From the NCBI RefSeq assembly GCF_016756595.1, contig NZ_AP023260.1:62001-126000 (forward strand): a stretch of DNA of 64,000 nucleotides, given 5' to 3'. The notes beneath the pieces were generated by a model. The model was not told where the DNA came from. It did not search any database and saw nothing but the letters and a program-made list of their open reading frames with translations. Positions 1-7,869 of this stretch are shown in pieces. The translations under genes and the position numbers were made by a program. Each line of letters starts with the position of its first letter. The stretch's first letter is position 1. The DNA comes from Mesorhizobium sp. L-2-11. Its GTDB lineage: Bacteria > Pseudomonadota > Alphaproteobacteria > Rhizobiales > Rhizobiaceae.

Positions 1-1039
1 CGAGCCATCGGTCCATCATCTCAGCCGGCGGAGTCCCGTAGTTGCGATAGCCGTCGAGACAGCGCTTGGCGTTGTATTTTTCGAGCCAGAGCCTAAGCTC
101 CGTCTGCATGCAATCCATGTCTAAACGATCCACCGCCGCACGGCGACCGCAAAAGAACTCGCCGGATACGATCCGGCCGAAACGCTCGGCGAAGCCGTGA
201 AGATGCCCCGGGGGCAGTCGAGTGGCATGGTATTTGATCTCAGCCGTCGCGAAAGTGGGCGCATAATCGCCGCATGGCAACGCAGCGCTGGCGATCACCT
301 CCCTCACTACGAGCTCACGCACTCCATAGAATGGTACGACGAAGTTTTGCATCAACTCGGTGAGCGCTTGCTCATGCCAGCCGACCTTAAGCGCTGCAAA
401 GGCATAGGCGCAGTAGATATCGACGACGAAACACAGAAAGATCTTGCCTTCGTTACGGAGGCGACTAACAGGCAGAATGTTGGCGCAGAGCACCTCCCCG
501 GGCGCCTGAGTTTCACTGTGACGCTCACGAAAGCTGGGGTTGATGGCTTCGACGAAAGCGGACTGCTCGGCCGTGAGTCTGAGCGATCGTTTAGTAGCGA
601 GCGCTTCAAGCGTCAACCACCGCTGCCGACGGCAGCCGAGGCCGCGCTCTCTCAAGAGTTTCTGCACCGTGACCGCCGACAGGCGCAGTCCCTCGCTATG
701 CAGCAGATATTGTAGGCGATTGCAACCATATGCCGGATGTTGCAAGGCGAGCGCCGCAACCCGCCTTGCCGTCTGCCGTGGCGTCTTCTGAGGGTGATTG
801 CGGGGAATCGGCGACCGGTCCTGCAATCCAATTAAGCCTTGCTCCCGAAAGCGGCGGCGCCACGCGTAGAAGCTCGTGCGGTCGATGCCGCCGCGACGAC
901 ACGCCTCCGCGACGTTGCCTAGCGTCGTCGCCAACTCAAGGATACCGAGCCGCTCACGCGCGAGGGCCATTGAGCCCTCCTCTGGCCGCTCTTTCGCAAC
1001 GGCTGATATACTCCGACGTTTAGCTTTGGCTCTTGCCAC
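1..1039 (-). CDS. IS481-like transposase, partial (runs off left edge), catalytic residues altered
   Basis: An open minus-strand frame runs from a GTG at 1039 (or ATG at 970) through the left edge without a stop. The N-terminal part is a helix-turn-helix of IS481/IS3 type (VAEACRRGGIDRTSFYAWRR). It is followed by the integrase-like core (KIFLCFVVDIYCAYAFAAL) and the usual tail (LRLWLEKYNAKRCLDGY). In IS481 enzymes the core normally starts with an Asp (LCQD-type) and has a TDNG motif. Here the first reads LCAN and the second is replaced by VREVIAS, while the Glu of GFAERF is kept. The frame is open, yet two of the three expected DDE acids look lost, so it is either a dead copy or a divergent relative. 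The motif comparison is from memory of the family. Confidence 0.7.
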   Translation of the reverse strand, partial: MARAKAKRRSISAVAKERPEEGSMALARERLGILELATTLGNVAEACRRGGIDRTSFYAWRRRFREQGLIGLQDRSPIPRNHPQKTPRQTARRVAALALQHPAYGCNRLQYLLHSEGLRLSAVTVQKLLRERGLGCRRQRWLTLEALATKRSLRLTAEQSAFVEAINPSFRERHSETQAPGEVLCANILPVSRLRNEGKIFLCFVVDIYCAYAFAALKVGWHEQALTELMQNFVVPFYGVRELVVREVIASAALPCGDYAPTFATAEIKYHATRLPPGHLHGFAERFGRIVSGEFFCGRRAAVDRLDMDCMQTELRLWLEKYNAKRCLDGYRNYGTPPAEMMDRWL

Positions 1040-1093
1040 GGTGCCCTCCGATCGTAAGTTGCCTCCGTGGGGCGTGTTGAAGCAAATCCAACG

Positions 1094-2458
1094 CTAGACC
1101 TGCGTACGGCCATCGAGCCGCCGCTTATGAAACCGATGATAAAAGGTGATCTTGTCACCGAAGCCCTCCCGCATGCCGCAGGCCACCACGCGGCGGCCGC
1201 TAACATGGTGCTTGGGGCACGAGCCCAAGCACGTTGGCAGCATAAGGCAGCCACCGCACCCCTCGCTGTGGAATGGGTTGAAGCGCTCATATGGCATCTC
1301 AGCCGTCGTCACGTCCCGCAGTGTTCTATCCATATCGTCCGGCAGAATGCGCGCGAATGTCGACTGGGATGTGCCCACAGCAGGGATGCACTTGCCGAGG
1401 TTGCCGTGTGGATCAATCGTGAACGAATTGCGCACAACCGCGGTGCAAGGGTAGCGCTTGGGCCGCGGCATACCGAACACCATATATCCCTCCGCCTCGA
1501 GGAAGCGACGAAACACCAACTCCTTCTCGGCGAACTCAGTGTTGGTGAAACAGTCGTGCGGCACGCAATCCACCAGACCTCGGCTGGTGTTGATGAAACC
1601 AAGACGGAAATCGATGCGGTGATCGACCACACCGTGGCTCTTGAAGAGACGCACGACATATTTGGCCTCTTCAATGTTATCCCGATCCACGTTGATGCGC
1701 ATGGTGAGGGACCCAGTGGCATCAACGATGTCCTGCACGTGCTCGGCCAAGAACCGATAATGGGCCTCCGCCTTCGCTATTGGCACCTGTCGCCGCCCAG
1801 AATAGGTTTCGGGCGTGCCGTCAAGGGAAATCTGCAGCGCCTTTATGCTGAGTTCGGGCAGGGCGGCTACCCTTTCCGGCGTCAGCAGGACGCCGTTGGT
1901 CAGCATCTCAGCATAGTAGTCGATGCCGCGCTCGGCACAGATCGCCTTGAATGCCCGCGTCATGAAAGTGATTGCGGCATAACCGATAAGCGGCTCGCCG
2001 CCGAACCACTGGACGACTAGCTGACGGCTGTCGCCCAGTTGGCGACGGACGAACTCCACTGTCGCTTGCTGCAGCTCTTCCGACATGATCTTCGTCTTGG
2101 CTATACTGCGCTGGAAGCAGTAGCTGCAGTGCTGATTACAAGCCATGGTTGGCGCGATGGTCACAAACAGGCGTGATTTGTCGACCTTGTTGAGGCGTAG
2201 CCGCTCCTCCTCGTCGCTGAATTCGTCCAGTTCGGCCGGCACCACGAAGCCAAGCGTAGCGAGACAGCTCACAAGCTCGCGATCTGGCGCGGCGTCTCCG
2301 TGCTTTAGGCTGTCGAGACACCTTTTGACGATAGCCCAGCCGGCCATATCCAGTTCAAGAGTCTGGCCGTTTCTCGCGTTAAGCAGCAGAGTCATGTCGT
2401 CTGACTCACTGAAGGGCATGTTGAAGCTTGACGGTTTCCAATTCCGGGTCATAGTCAT
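1094..2458 (-). CDS. Radical SAM/SPASM peptide maturase (second of a pair)
   Basis: This 454-residue protein has the radical SAM [4Fe-4S] motif CNQHCSYC at residues 107-114 and a Cys-rich SPASM-type C-terminus (GCGGCLMLPTCLGSCP). The first 90 residues could be a peptide-binding RRE-like region, which is inference. Enzymes of this type use SAM to install radical crosslinks on ribosomal peptides. The start MTMTRNW at 2458 is chosen because AAGGGAAG lies just upstream and the previous gene stops only 16 bases before; a longer open frame to 2806 overlaps that gene and is rejected. It is the last gene of a minus-strand operon: precursor peptide 4329-4093, maturase 3986-2475, this gene. An IS481-like element begins within about 55 bases of its stop, so loss of further downstream genes such as a transporter is possible. 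Confidence 0.85.
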   Translation of the reverse strand: MTMTRNWKPSSFNMPFSESDDMTLLLNARNGQTLELDMAGWAIVKRCLDSLKHGDAAPDRELVSCLATLGFVVPAELDEFSDEEERLRLNKVDKSRLFVTIAPTMACNQHCSYCFQRSIAKTKIMSEELQQATVEFVRRQLGDSRQLVVQWFGGEPLIGYAAITFMTRAFKAICAERGIDYYAEMLTNGVLLTPERVAALPELSIKALQISLDGTPETYSGRRQVPIAKAEAHYRFLAEHVQDIVDATGSLTMRINVDRDNIEEAKYVVRLFKSHGVVDHRIDFRLGFINTSRGLVDCVPHDCFTNTEFAEKELVFRRFLEAEGYMVFGMPRPKRYPCTAVVRNSFTIDPHGNLGKCIPAVGTSQSTFARILPDDMDRTLRDVTTAEMPYERFNPFHSEGCGGCLMLPTCLGSCPKHHVSGRRVVACGMREGFGDKITFYHRFHKRRLDGRTQV

Positions 2459-2474
2459 GGTCGTAACGCTTCCC

Positions 2475-3986
2475 TTAGCTGAGCCGCACGCCCGGCTTGT
2501 CGTTGAAAGGGCACAACGGCGGCGTGGTGTGGACCGAGCCATAGGAGAAATAGGCGTCCCGGTAACATCGACCCTTCTCCCACACGCAGCTCTCGAAGGA
2601 CGAACAGGCCTCACAACTGGACCCGGCAAACCGCTCGCGGCTCGGATGGATAAAGTTGAGCAATCGGGAACCAGTCCAGATTTCGCGCAACGATTGGTGT
2701 CGGGCGTCGCCCACCAGGAATGGCTCCTCGTAGGCCATCTGTTCGCACAGGAAGGCGCCGCCGTCGGGACCGATGCCGAGAGCGTGCCACCCGCCTCCGC
2801 AGCCAATCCGCTGGCTCCAGATCTGCAGCTTGCGCTCCGACGTCAGCTCTCCAGCCGGCGTTGGGGCGATCGACAGATTTTCGTTTAGCGCGATGTCCGG
2901 ATACTTGGCTCGGATTGCCTCAAACTCGCGGGCAAGCGTTGCGTGATGTGCGCCCGTAACGAACAGATCGTCGCTGTGACGGTGGAATGAGCGCGAATAA
3001 CGCACAAAACTGAAGGTGCGAGCGCCGCGAGGATAGAAGAACTCAACGATTTTCTTCGGTTGATCGACATTTAATCCAGTAATGACCGCCTTTATGATAG
3101 GCTGTATGCCGAAAGTCATAAAGCTCTCGAAGGTCATGGCCGCCAGTTGCGTGCGGGGTTTCCTGACGTTCAGCACGCGCATATTCATGTGGTCGTCGGC
3201 GGCATCGAAGCTAAGTTGCACAGGCCGTTCGACCACGCCGTTGATCTTCTCCTTGAACCCGGCATCGACTAGCCGCGCGACCGCGTTACGGTCCAGAAAT
3301 GCTTTCGTCGATAGGAGGAACAGCATCTCGTGCTCGACAAGTAGATTGAGAAAGTCGATCCCGTCCTGCCGCACGAAGGTGTCCCCATTATCGGGTGAGC
3401 ACATCCGCACCCCCATAGAGGCTGCCTCCTCGATCAACTCGCGCCAACGTTCAAGACGCATCTCCTTGCCTGCTTTGATGCGTCGGTCGGCGTAGCAGTA
3501 AAGGCAGTCGGTTTGGCAGCGATGTGTGAAGACCGTATAGAGGTTGATCGGCGCTTCTAGACGGAATCGGGTCTTGATCTCCTGCATCACACGCGAATAT
3601 GCCTGCTGATCAATGACGAAACAGCGCGGGTCGAAGCGGAGCGCCTCGGTAATCGGGTTATCGGCAATCTCCACGATGCCGTGAGCACCAATTCCCGTAG
3701 CCGATACGCTGGCGCGCACCAGAGCGTCGACGCCGGAGAGTGTCTCGACGAGGCTCCCAGCCGCTGCCTCCGGAAAAAGTTGACGGAAGAAGAGATCGAT
3801 CTCGGAAAAGCGCGAGACGCCATCCAGTAACGATAGGGCGAATCCCTGGATCGGAGTTAAGAAATGGATGTGCGTGTTGATGTAGTCAAGAGGATAGAGA
3901 ATTGGCCGATTCCCATCTTGTGTGAAGACGAAGTCCCGGCGCACTGCGACAAACTGATCTGGTCTTATGGGTAGCTTTGTCGTCAT
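2475..3986 (-). CDS. Radical SAM/SPASM peptide maturase (first of a pair)
   Basis: A 503-residue protein with CQTDCLYC at residues 157-164, the radical SAM cluster motif. The C-terminal third carries many cysteines (GCGGGWHALGIGPDG, then CEACSSFESC, CYRD and PLCPF), as in SPASM/twitch domains that bind auxiliary Fe-S clusters. It lies 106 bases downstream of a small Cys-rich precursor gene and 16 bases upstream of a second radical SAM/SPASM gene on the same strand. Modification of the precursor's Cys-rich tail (thioether or other crosslink) is the natural inference. The exact chemistry cannot be read from sequence, and I could not place it in a named subfamily. Confidence 0.85.
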   Translation of the reverse strand: MTTKLPIRPDQFVAVRRDFVFTQDGNRPILYPLDYINTHIHFLTPIQGFALSLLDGVSRFSEIDLFFRQLFPEAAAGSLVETLSGVDALVRASVSATGIGAHGIVEIADNPITEALRFDPRCFVIDQQAYSRVMQEIKTRFRLEAPINLYTVFTHRCQTDCLYCYADRRIKAGKEMRLERWRELIEEAASMGVRMCSPDNGDTFVRQDGIDFLNLLVEHEMLFLLSTKAFLDRNAVARLVDAGFKEKINGVVERPVQLSFDAADDHMNMRVLNVRKPRTQLAAMTFESFMTFGIQPIIKAVITGLNVDQPKKIVEFFYPRGARTFSFVRYSRSFHRHSDDLFVTGAHHATLAREFEAIRAKYPDIALNENLSIAPTPAGELTSERKLQIWSQRIGCGGGWHALGIGPDGGAFLCEQMAYEEPFLVGDARHQSLREIWTGSRLLNFIHPSRERFAGSSCEACSSFESCVWEKGRCYRDAYFSYGSVHTTPPLCPFNDKPGVRLS

Positions 3987-4039
3987 CGCACTGTCTCTCT
4001 CGCACTCTTGCCGGAGTTGACCGAATCCTCTACTTGGCC

Positions 4040-4076
4040 GGTACCATCCAGATGCGCTTGGATCCGGATGGTATCC
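4040..4076 (-). promoter_or_regulatory. Stem-loop between precursor gene and maturase genes
   Basis: TACCATCC (4042-4049) and GGATGGTA (4066-4073) form an 8-bp stem around a 16-base loop, extendable with a bulge, in the 106-base gap between the precursor stop and the maturase start. There is no clear T-tract. Such hairpins in RiPP operons often dampen read-through so that peptide outnumbers enzyme. That role is inference here. Confidence 0.45.
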
Positions 4077-4092
4077 TGACCACTGGATTGGC

Positions 4093-4329
4093 CTACCAGC
4101 AGATCATGCAGGGACAGACGGTGCAGCTGTCGCAGCCCGATGCGAGTAGGGGCTCTCCCAACGTCGGTGCTCCCTCGCCAGGAACGAGGTCGACCTTGAG
4201 GCCCTTTTTCTTGATCAGGGTCTGCATCTCCTGGATCAACTTGTCAGACTCATACTGGTGCAGCAAAGTCCCGAAATCGACTTCTCTGCCCTTGACGGTA
4301 ACAACCTTGCGCTCTTCGATCGTCTTCAT
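4093..4329 (-). CDS. Cys-rich RiPP precursor peptide
   Basis: A 78-residue peptide with a charged leader (MKTIEERKVVTVKGREVDF) and a short C-terminal segment holding all five cysteines (GCDSCTVCPCMICW), spacing C-x2-C-x2-C-x-C-x2-C, ending in Trp. A good ribosome-binding site, GGAGATGG, precedes the ATG at 4329. Two radical SAM/SPASM enzymes follow on the same strand. Size, leader-core contrast and neighbours all fit a ribosomally made, radically modified peptide of sactipeptide or ranthipeptide type. I do not recognise the family. A PxLGEPLLASG stretch separates leader and Cys region; a cleavage site cannot be assigned. Confidence 0.85.
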   Translation of the reverse strand: MKTIEERKVVTVKGREVDFGTLLHQYESDKLIQEMQTLIKKKGLKVDLVPGEGAPTLGEPLLASGCDSCTVCPCMICW

Positions 4330-4470
4330 TTTCCATCTCCATTAGGTTGTGTGGATGAACCACGTTTACGACTATGCCTGTTTTCAGATTGGGCTGCCTT
4401 GATGCAGGTCAGCCTGTCTCTTAACCTTCTTGACTGACAGTGCGCGGGTGTTATCAACCTAAATGCTGGT

Positions 4471-4552
4471 GAGGGATTTGCGGCGAAAACGATGCCGCTT
4501 GTAGCTGACGGTCGCGGTGTTCATGTCATCGCGGTTAGCCGCAAATCCCTCA
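4471..4552 (-). mobile_element. IS6-like element end remnant (group A)
   Basis: This stretch resembles the 5' end of the group-A IS6-like elements at 6409-7219 and elsewhere: it encodes a diverged version of the transposase N-terminus (MNTATVSYK-like, minus strand) next to a GGGATTTGCGG-type end. Only about 80 bases remain. Together with the end remnant near 5965 it brackets the hydrolase gene. Confidence 0.6.
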
Positions 4553-4608
4553 TCGCACTGAGTAGTATTCTCCATCCGCACATCACACAGCCAACGCCAG
4601 GTTTCACA

Positions 4609-5952
4609 ATGAAAAACTCCCGTCGAAGGATTCGATCCGCTTTGGTCATACTCTTAACTGTTGGCGCGGTAAGTGGGATATGGGGCTATTCGCTATGGCA
4701 TGTGGCGCAAGAACCACCGAATGCGCGCCTCGCGCTGGATGCGTACTACCCGCAGATGCCACCAGATGCGCACCATCGATATCTTACTCTTCCGATTGAT
4801 TATGCAGATGAAAGCAGCGGACGCTTTCGCGCGTTCTATGTGCTCAGCCCTAACTTCAATCCCCAAGGTCCCGTAGTCTTTTTTCTGACGGACGGGCAAA
4901 TGGAAATAGTTGGCCCGGGCGTTGATTTCTCTTTCTTTGATGAGCAGCTGCCTGGGGTATCTTATGTGCTGATCGGCCATCGCGGCCACAGCCCCACGGT
5001 TTTCCCGGAGGTCTATCCAAACGGCAAGCTGGATCTGCGCCGCGCAATGAACCTTTATGGCTCCTGGCAGCGCGTCGAGGATATCGAACGCGTAAGGCAG
5101 GACATGGTTTCAGCGAGGCTGCTTCCGTCAGGCGGGCGCATCATGATTTTCGGAGCCTCAGGCGCGGGCGTACTTGCCCAACAATACCTGGATCGACATG
5201 GGGAACACGTAGCCCGGGCATTGCTGGCCACCACGGGAGCGCCGGACTTAGCCCGCCAGCAGCGATGGACCTTCGCTCGCAACTTCGCTGAGTTCGATCC
5301 GGGGGCCGCTGACACCCTGTCAGAGATTGCAAGGCATCAGAATGGCAGGCGCCTGAGCTTGGCTTATATGCTCTTTCAACTCGGGCGACAAGGACAGTCG
5401 GGCTTGGCAACACTTCGTAAGGTCATCCGCGCAGAGCTAAGCCACAACCCCTTACCGTATGCTTGGTATGAGCTGCACCCGAGCCTGAACTGGTGGCTCA
5501 GCCGCGCCCTGCTAGGCCTGCCTGCCGCCGATGCCGCGAAAGTGCGGATGTACGAGCTACTTGGAACCGATCTGCAGAATGGGGCCTGCTCATATGGGTA
5601 CGACCTCCCACTCTACCAGTGGTCCGCAGAAATCCTAAAGAATTTTCTGCATCAGCATGCGCCCTTGCCGAATCTGCAGTTGGATCGGAGCCGTTTTCAG
5701 GGGGAGGTTTTGGTCGTCTCGGGAAAGGATGATGTCGTATTCTCTCCGGCAATAGGCAAAGCCATCGCATCGGCCTATCCCAGCGCCCGCTTCCTATTGG
5801 TTCGGGGTGGCCATCGACTGGAACTGGATCACGAGTACCAGCGTGCAGTTCGCAGAGCCTTCTTCCTGCATGGCCTACAGGCACGCGACACAGCATCGCT
5901 CCTGGACTCTCCTCCCTTCACTCCCGTAGAGCAGGGCGGGGGGGTGCAATAG
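4609..5952 (+). CDS. Membrane-anchored alpha/beta hydrolase, S33 peptidase-like
   Basis: A 447-residue protein with an N-terminal transmembrane anchor (RIRSALVILLTVGAVSGIWG, residues 8-27). The hydrolase fold follows, with nucleophile elbow GASGAG (Ser184), a likely acid in VSGKDDVVF and a likely catalytic His in VRGGHRLEL. The start MKNSRRR at 4609 is preferred; an upstream in-frame ATG at 4492 lies in IS debris. It resembles proline-iminopeptidase/TAP-type enzymes facing the periplasm. It is divergent from the Cys-rich peptide operon, with about 280 bases between the starts, so a role as leader peptidase or peptide-degrading immunity factor is possible but unproven. It sits between two IS-end remnants. 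Confidence 0.75.
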   Translation: MKNSRRRIRSALVILLTVGAVSGIWGYSLWHVAQEPPNARLALDAYYPQMPPDAHHRYLTLPIDYADESSGRFRAFYVLSPNFNPQGPVVFFLTDGQMEIVGPGVDFSFFDEQLPGVSYVLIGHRGHSPTVFPEVYPNGKLDLRRAMNLYGSWQRVEDIERVRQDMVSARLLPSGGRIMIFGASGAGVLAQQYLDRHGEHVARALLATTGAPDLARQQRWTFARNFAEFDPGAADTLSEIARHQNGRRLSLAYMLFQLGRQGQSGLATLRKVIRAELSHNPLPYAWYELHPSLNWWLSRALLGLPAADAAKVRMYELLGTDLQNGACSYGYDLPLYQWSAEILKNFLHQHAPLPNLQLDRSRFQGEVLVVSGKDDVVFSPAIGKAIASAYPSARFLLVRGGHRLELDHEYQRAVRRAFFLHGLQARDTASLLDSPPFTPVEQGGGVQ

Positions 5953-5962
5953 GTCAGAACAA

Positions 5963-6000
5963 GGGCGATGTCACGTTGTCTACACATAAATGGTGTTGAG
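5963..6000 (-). mobile_element. IS6-like element end remnant (group A, outer 3' end)
   Basis: GGGCGATGTCACGTTGTC followed by TACACATAAATGGTGTTGAG matches the 3' terminal end of group-A elements (compare the starts of the copies at 6409 and 31358 and the end of the degenerate copy at 37134). No transposase sequence follows. It is the partner of the remnant at 4471-4552. Confidence 0.55.
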
Positions 6001-6041
6001 GGCGGTCGCCCACATCCGCCTCCGCACCCGCAGGCTCGAAA

Positions 6042-6185
6042 GTGCTTGATTTCGTTAAAGCCTTTTTTGGTCAGACTCTAACATCGACGGCCACACGTCG
6101 CTTTGACCCGGTGGCGAAGGAACGACTGATCGATGCGTGTCTTGAGGCCGGGTTTTCGGCAGCCAAGCTTGCGCTCAACACAACG
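6042..6185 (+). pseudogene. IS66-type TnpA/OrfA N-terminal fragment
   Basis: The translation starts MLDFVKAFFGQT and continues RRFDPVAKERLIDACLEAG, which resembles the helix-turn-helix start of IS66-type accessory transposase proteins. After about 48 residues it diverges into unrelated sequence and then into an IS30 fragment, so it is a truncated piece in a patchwork of IS debris. Confidence 0.45.
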
Positions 6186-6229
6186 TTGGGCACTTATGTG
6201 GAGCAGCGACTGGCCGGCGTAGTCATGAC

Positions 6230-6408
6230 CCCGAGTGGCGCTGCCGCTGCTGGTCCCGCCGTTCCGTGGAAGGGCCGCCGGCATGGCCCGCGAAAGGATC
6301 GGCGATGGGCCAGGGCTTGGAGCCCGGAGCAGATTGCCCGACGCTTGCCGATCGACTTCCCGGACGACAAAGACGATCTGCATCAGCCACGAAGCCATCT
6401 ATCAAGTA
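6230..6408 (+). pseudogene. IS30 family transposase fragment (N-terminal/central part)
   Basis: With one frameshift the plus strand encodes WARAWSPEQIARRLPIDFPDD and then KTICISHEAIYQ, the signature of IS30 transposases just before the catalytic core. It stops abruptly where a group-A IS6-like copy begins at about 6409. A fragment that would follow it in an IS30 protein lies at 29950-30097, 23.5 kb away. Confidence 0.6.
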
Positions 6409-7219
6409 GGGATGTCACGTTGTGTCCATACACGCGTTGAGACCTGCAGCCGCTGATGTCCGCTGACCATGGCCACGGCTTTCCATTCCGCCATGGCCTG
6501 CAGGCGGTGAAGATGTGTAGCGAGAGCGCAGCGTTTTGAGCGGGGCGGGACGAAGAGATTGCGCAGAGCCGAGAAGATCGAAACGAAGCGTTGCAGTGCT
6601 CCTGGTGATCGGAAGCCTTGCATAATCCGCTCCCGTTTTCGCAGCGGCACATGCGAATTCTCGGCACGGTTGTTCAATCCCTTATGCGACCGATGCTCGA
6701 CGTCCGGCATCACCTGTCGCCTGGCTGCTCCATAGGAGCGCAGCTTGTCGGTGATCATGCGCTTCGGCGCGACGCCTTGCTTCTGTTGGCAGCCGCGTCA
6801 GCAAGCGCTTGGCCGCTTTGGTGTTGCGGCGGTTCTGGACGATCTCGTCGAGCACATAGCCATCCTGGTCAACGGTCAACGGCGCGCCACAACCAGTGTT
6901 TCCTGCCGGCGATGGTGATGACGACCTCGTCCAGGTGCCAAACATCGTTTCGGCTGTGCTGCTTGCGGCGCAAGCGGCGAGCGTACTGCGGACCGAACTT
7001 GATGCCCCACCGGCGGATTGTCTCATACAAAACCACAGGATCCCGCGATCCAGCAGCATTTCCTCGAGACGCAGGCTCAAGGGGAACCTGTAGTAGAGCC
7101 AGACCGCATTGGCGATGATCTGCGGCGGGAAACGATGGCGCTTGTAGCTGACGGTTGCGGTGTTCATGACATCGGGTCTATGCCGCAAATCCCTGAACGC
7201 GAGTTAAGTTGACAACGCC
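6409..7219 (-). mobile_element. IS6-like element, group A copy 1 (transposase frameshifted)
   Basis: An element of about 811 bp with ends GGGATGTCACGTTG (left) and GTTGACAACGCC (right). The minus-strand transposase is split into frames 7188-6682 and 6758-6402. Pieces carry IS6-family motifs: HRFPPQIIANAVWLYYRF at the start, MITDKLRSYGAARRQ with the second Asp, and NRAENSHVPLRKRERIM with the Glu. Compared with intact relatives it has a frameshift after LLDRGI, a 7-bp duplication GTTGACC, and a second frameshift after LLTRL. The same lesions occur in copies 2 and 3. The 8 bases flanking its 5' end (TCTCCGGC, 7220-7227) are the reverse complement of those flanking copy 2. Confidence 0.85.
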
Positions 7220-7399
7220 TCTCCGGCTCCTGTGGCAACCGGAAACACGCTGGTTTCGTTCTGTGGTTGTTGCAGGCGGGGCGGCTCTTTGTCAAAGAGT
7301 CGCCTGGCATCAAGCGATCTCGGAATAATGATGCCATCATCGCTGCGCGCAGACGCCACCCAACAGTAAAGCCAGCCCCGAGAAAAAGGCAGAACCCGA

Positions 7400-7612
7400 T
7401 CAAACATACGCAAACCTTTAGCGGGCACATACCCGGCTTGCGGGTCGCCGACAACCGGCCGAATGGGCACAAAGAACGGGCGGCATTGCTCGCCGCCGTG
7501 GGCAGGAAGATCGCCCACAGGGACCGGTTGGACAATAGGCTGATACGACACCGGCGGTGAGCTCGATCAGAGGGTCGATGTTGTTGTCGGCCTTCTTCTG
7601 CACGAGCATAAC
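7400..7612 (-). pseudogene. MucR/Ros-type regulator remnant
   Basis: Read from 7609 on the minus strand the translation contains NNIDPLIELTAGVVSAY, and in a shifted frame PVPVGDLPAHGG. These match the conserved N-terminus of MucR/Ros zinc-finger regulators (LVELTADIVSAYV...PVPxxELPxLI). The C2H2-type finger half is not recognisable. It is a frameshifted fragment next to a group-A IS copy. A second, longer mucR pseudogene lies at 11467-11905. Confidence 0.6.
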
Positions 7613-7704
7613 GCAAACGTAAAGAAGGTTTCACGCACCCTACCGTGCTGCCGAAGTAAGATGCGCTTGCCGCCATCCTGCGGCTTTTCAGATGGAGATT
7701 TGCC

Positions 7705-7869
7705 ATGAAGAAGCAGAATCTTGATCGCCCCATGCAGAAGTCCGCTGCCGCCCAGGCGCCGCTGCCGAAGCGCCGCTTGCCGGGTGACAGCGCCACCCTG
7801 ACGTACCTCTCACCCCGCTTCAATACCGCGCCATCGGGACGGCTCTTTCTGAGACAACGAAAGTGTTGA
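7705..7869 (+). CDS. Putative precursor peptide coupled to an asparagine-synthetase-like enzyme
   Basis: A 54-residue ORF (starts MKKQNLDRPMQKSAAAQ, ends GRLFLRQRKC) with a clear ribosome-binding site (GATGGAGATT) before the ATG. Its stop TGA (7867-7869) overlaps the GTG start of the next gene (7863), so the two are probably translationally coupled. Small size, basic composition and position directly before a lasso-cyclase-like gene suggest a precursor peptide. It does not fit the usual lasso rule: no convincing Gly-1 with Asp/Glu at position 7-9, and no Thr at the leader's penultimate position. It may be a different peptide class, or a short leader ORF. Confidence 0.5.
   Translation: MKKQNLDRPMQKSAAAQAPLPKRRLPGDSATLTYLSPRFNTAPSGRLFLRQRKC

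Noticed and set aside
1067..2020. A 317-codon plus-strand ORF opposite the second radical SAM gene
   Set aside because: It is a mirror frame of the minus-strand maturase, which carries clear CxxxCxxC and SPASM motifs; the plus frame shows no domain.
7164..7823. A 219-codon minus-strand ORF upstream of the ligase operon
   Set aside because: It crosses an IS end, a mucR relic and the precursor ORF in a different frame and has no recognisable motif.
7705..7869. Calling the 54-residue peptide a lasso precursor
   Set aside because: No suitable Gly-1 with Asp/Glu at 7-9, no penultimate Thr in the leader and no B2 peptidase gene nearby; kept only as a putative precursor.
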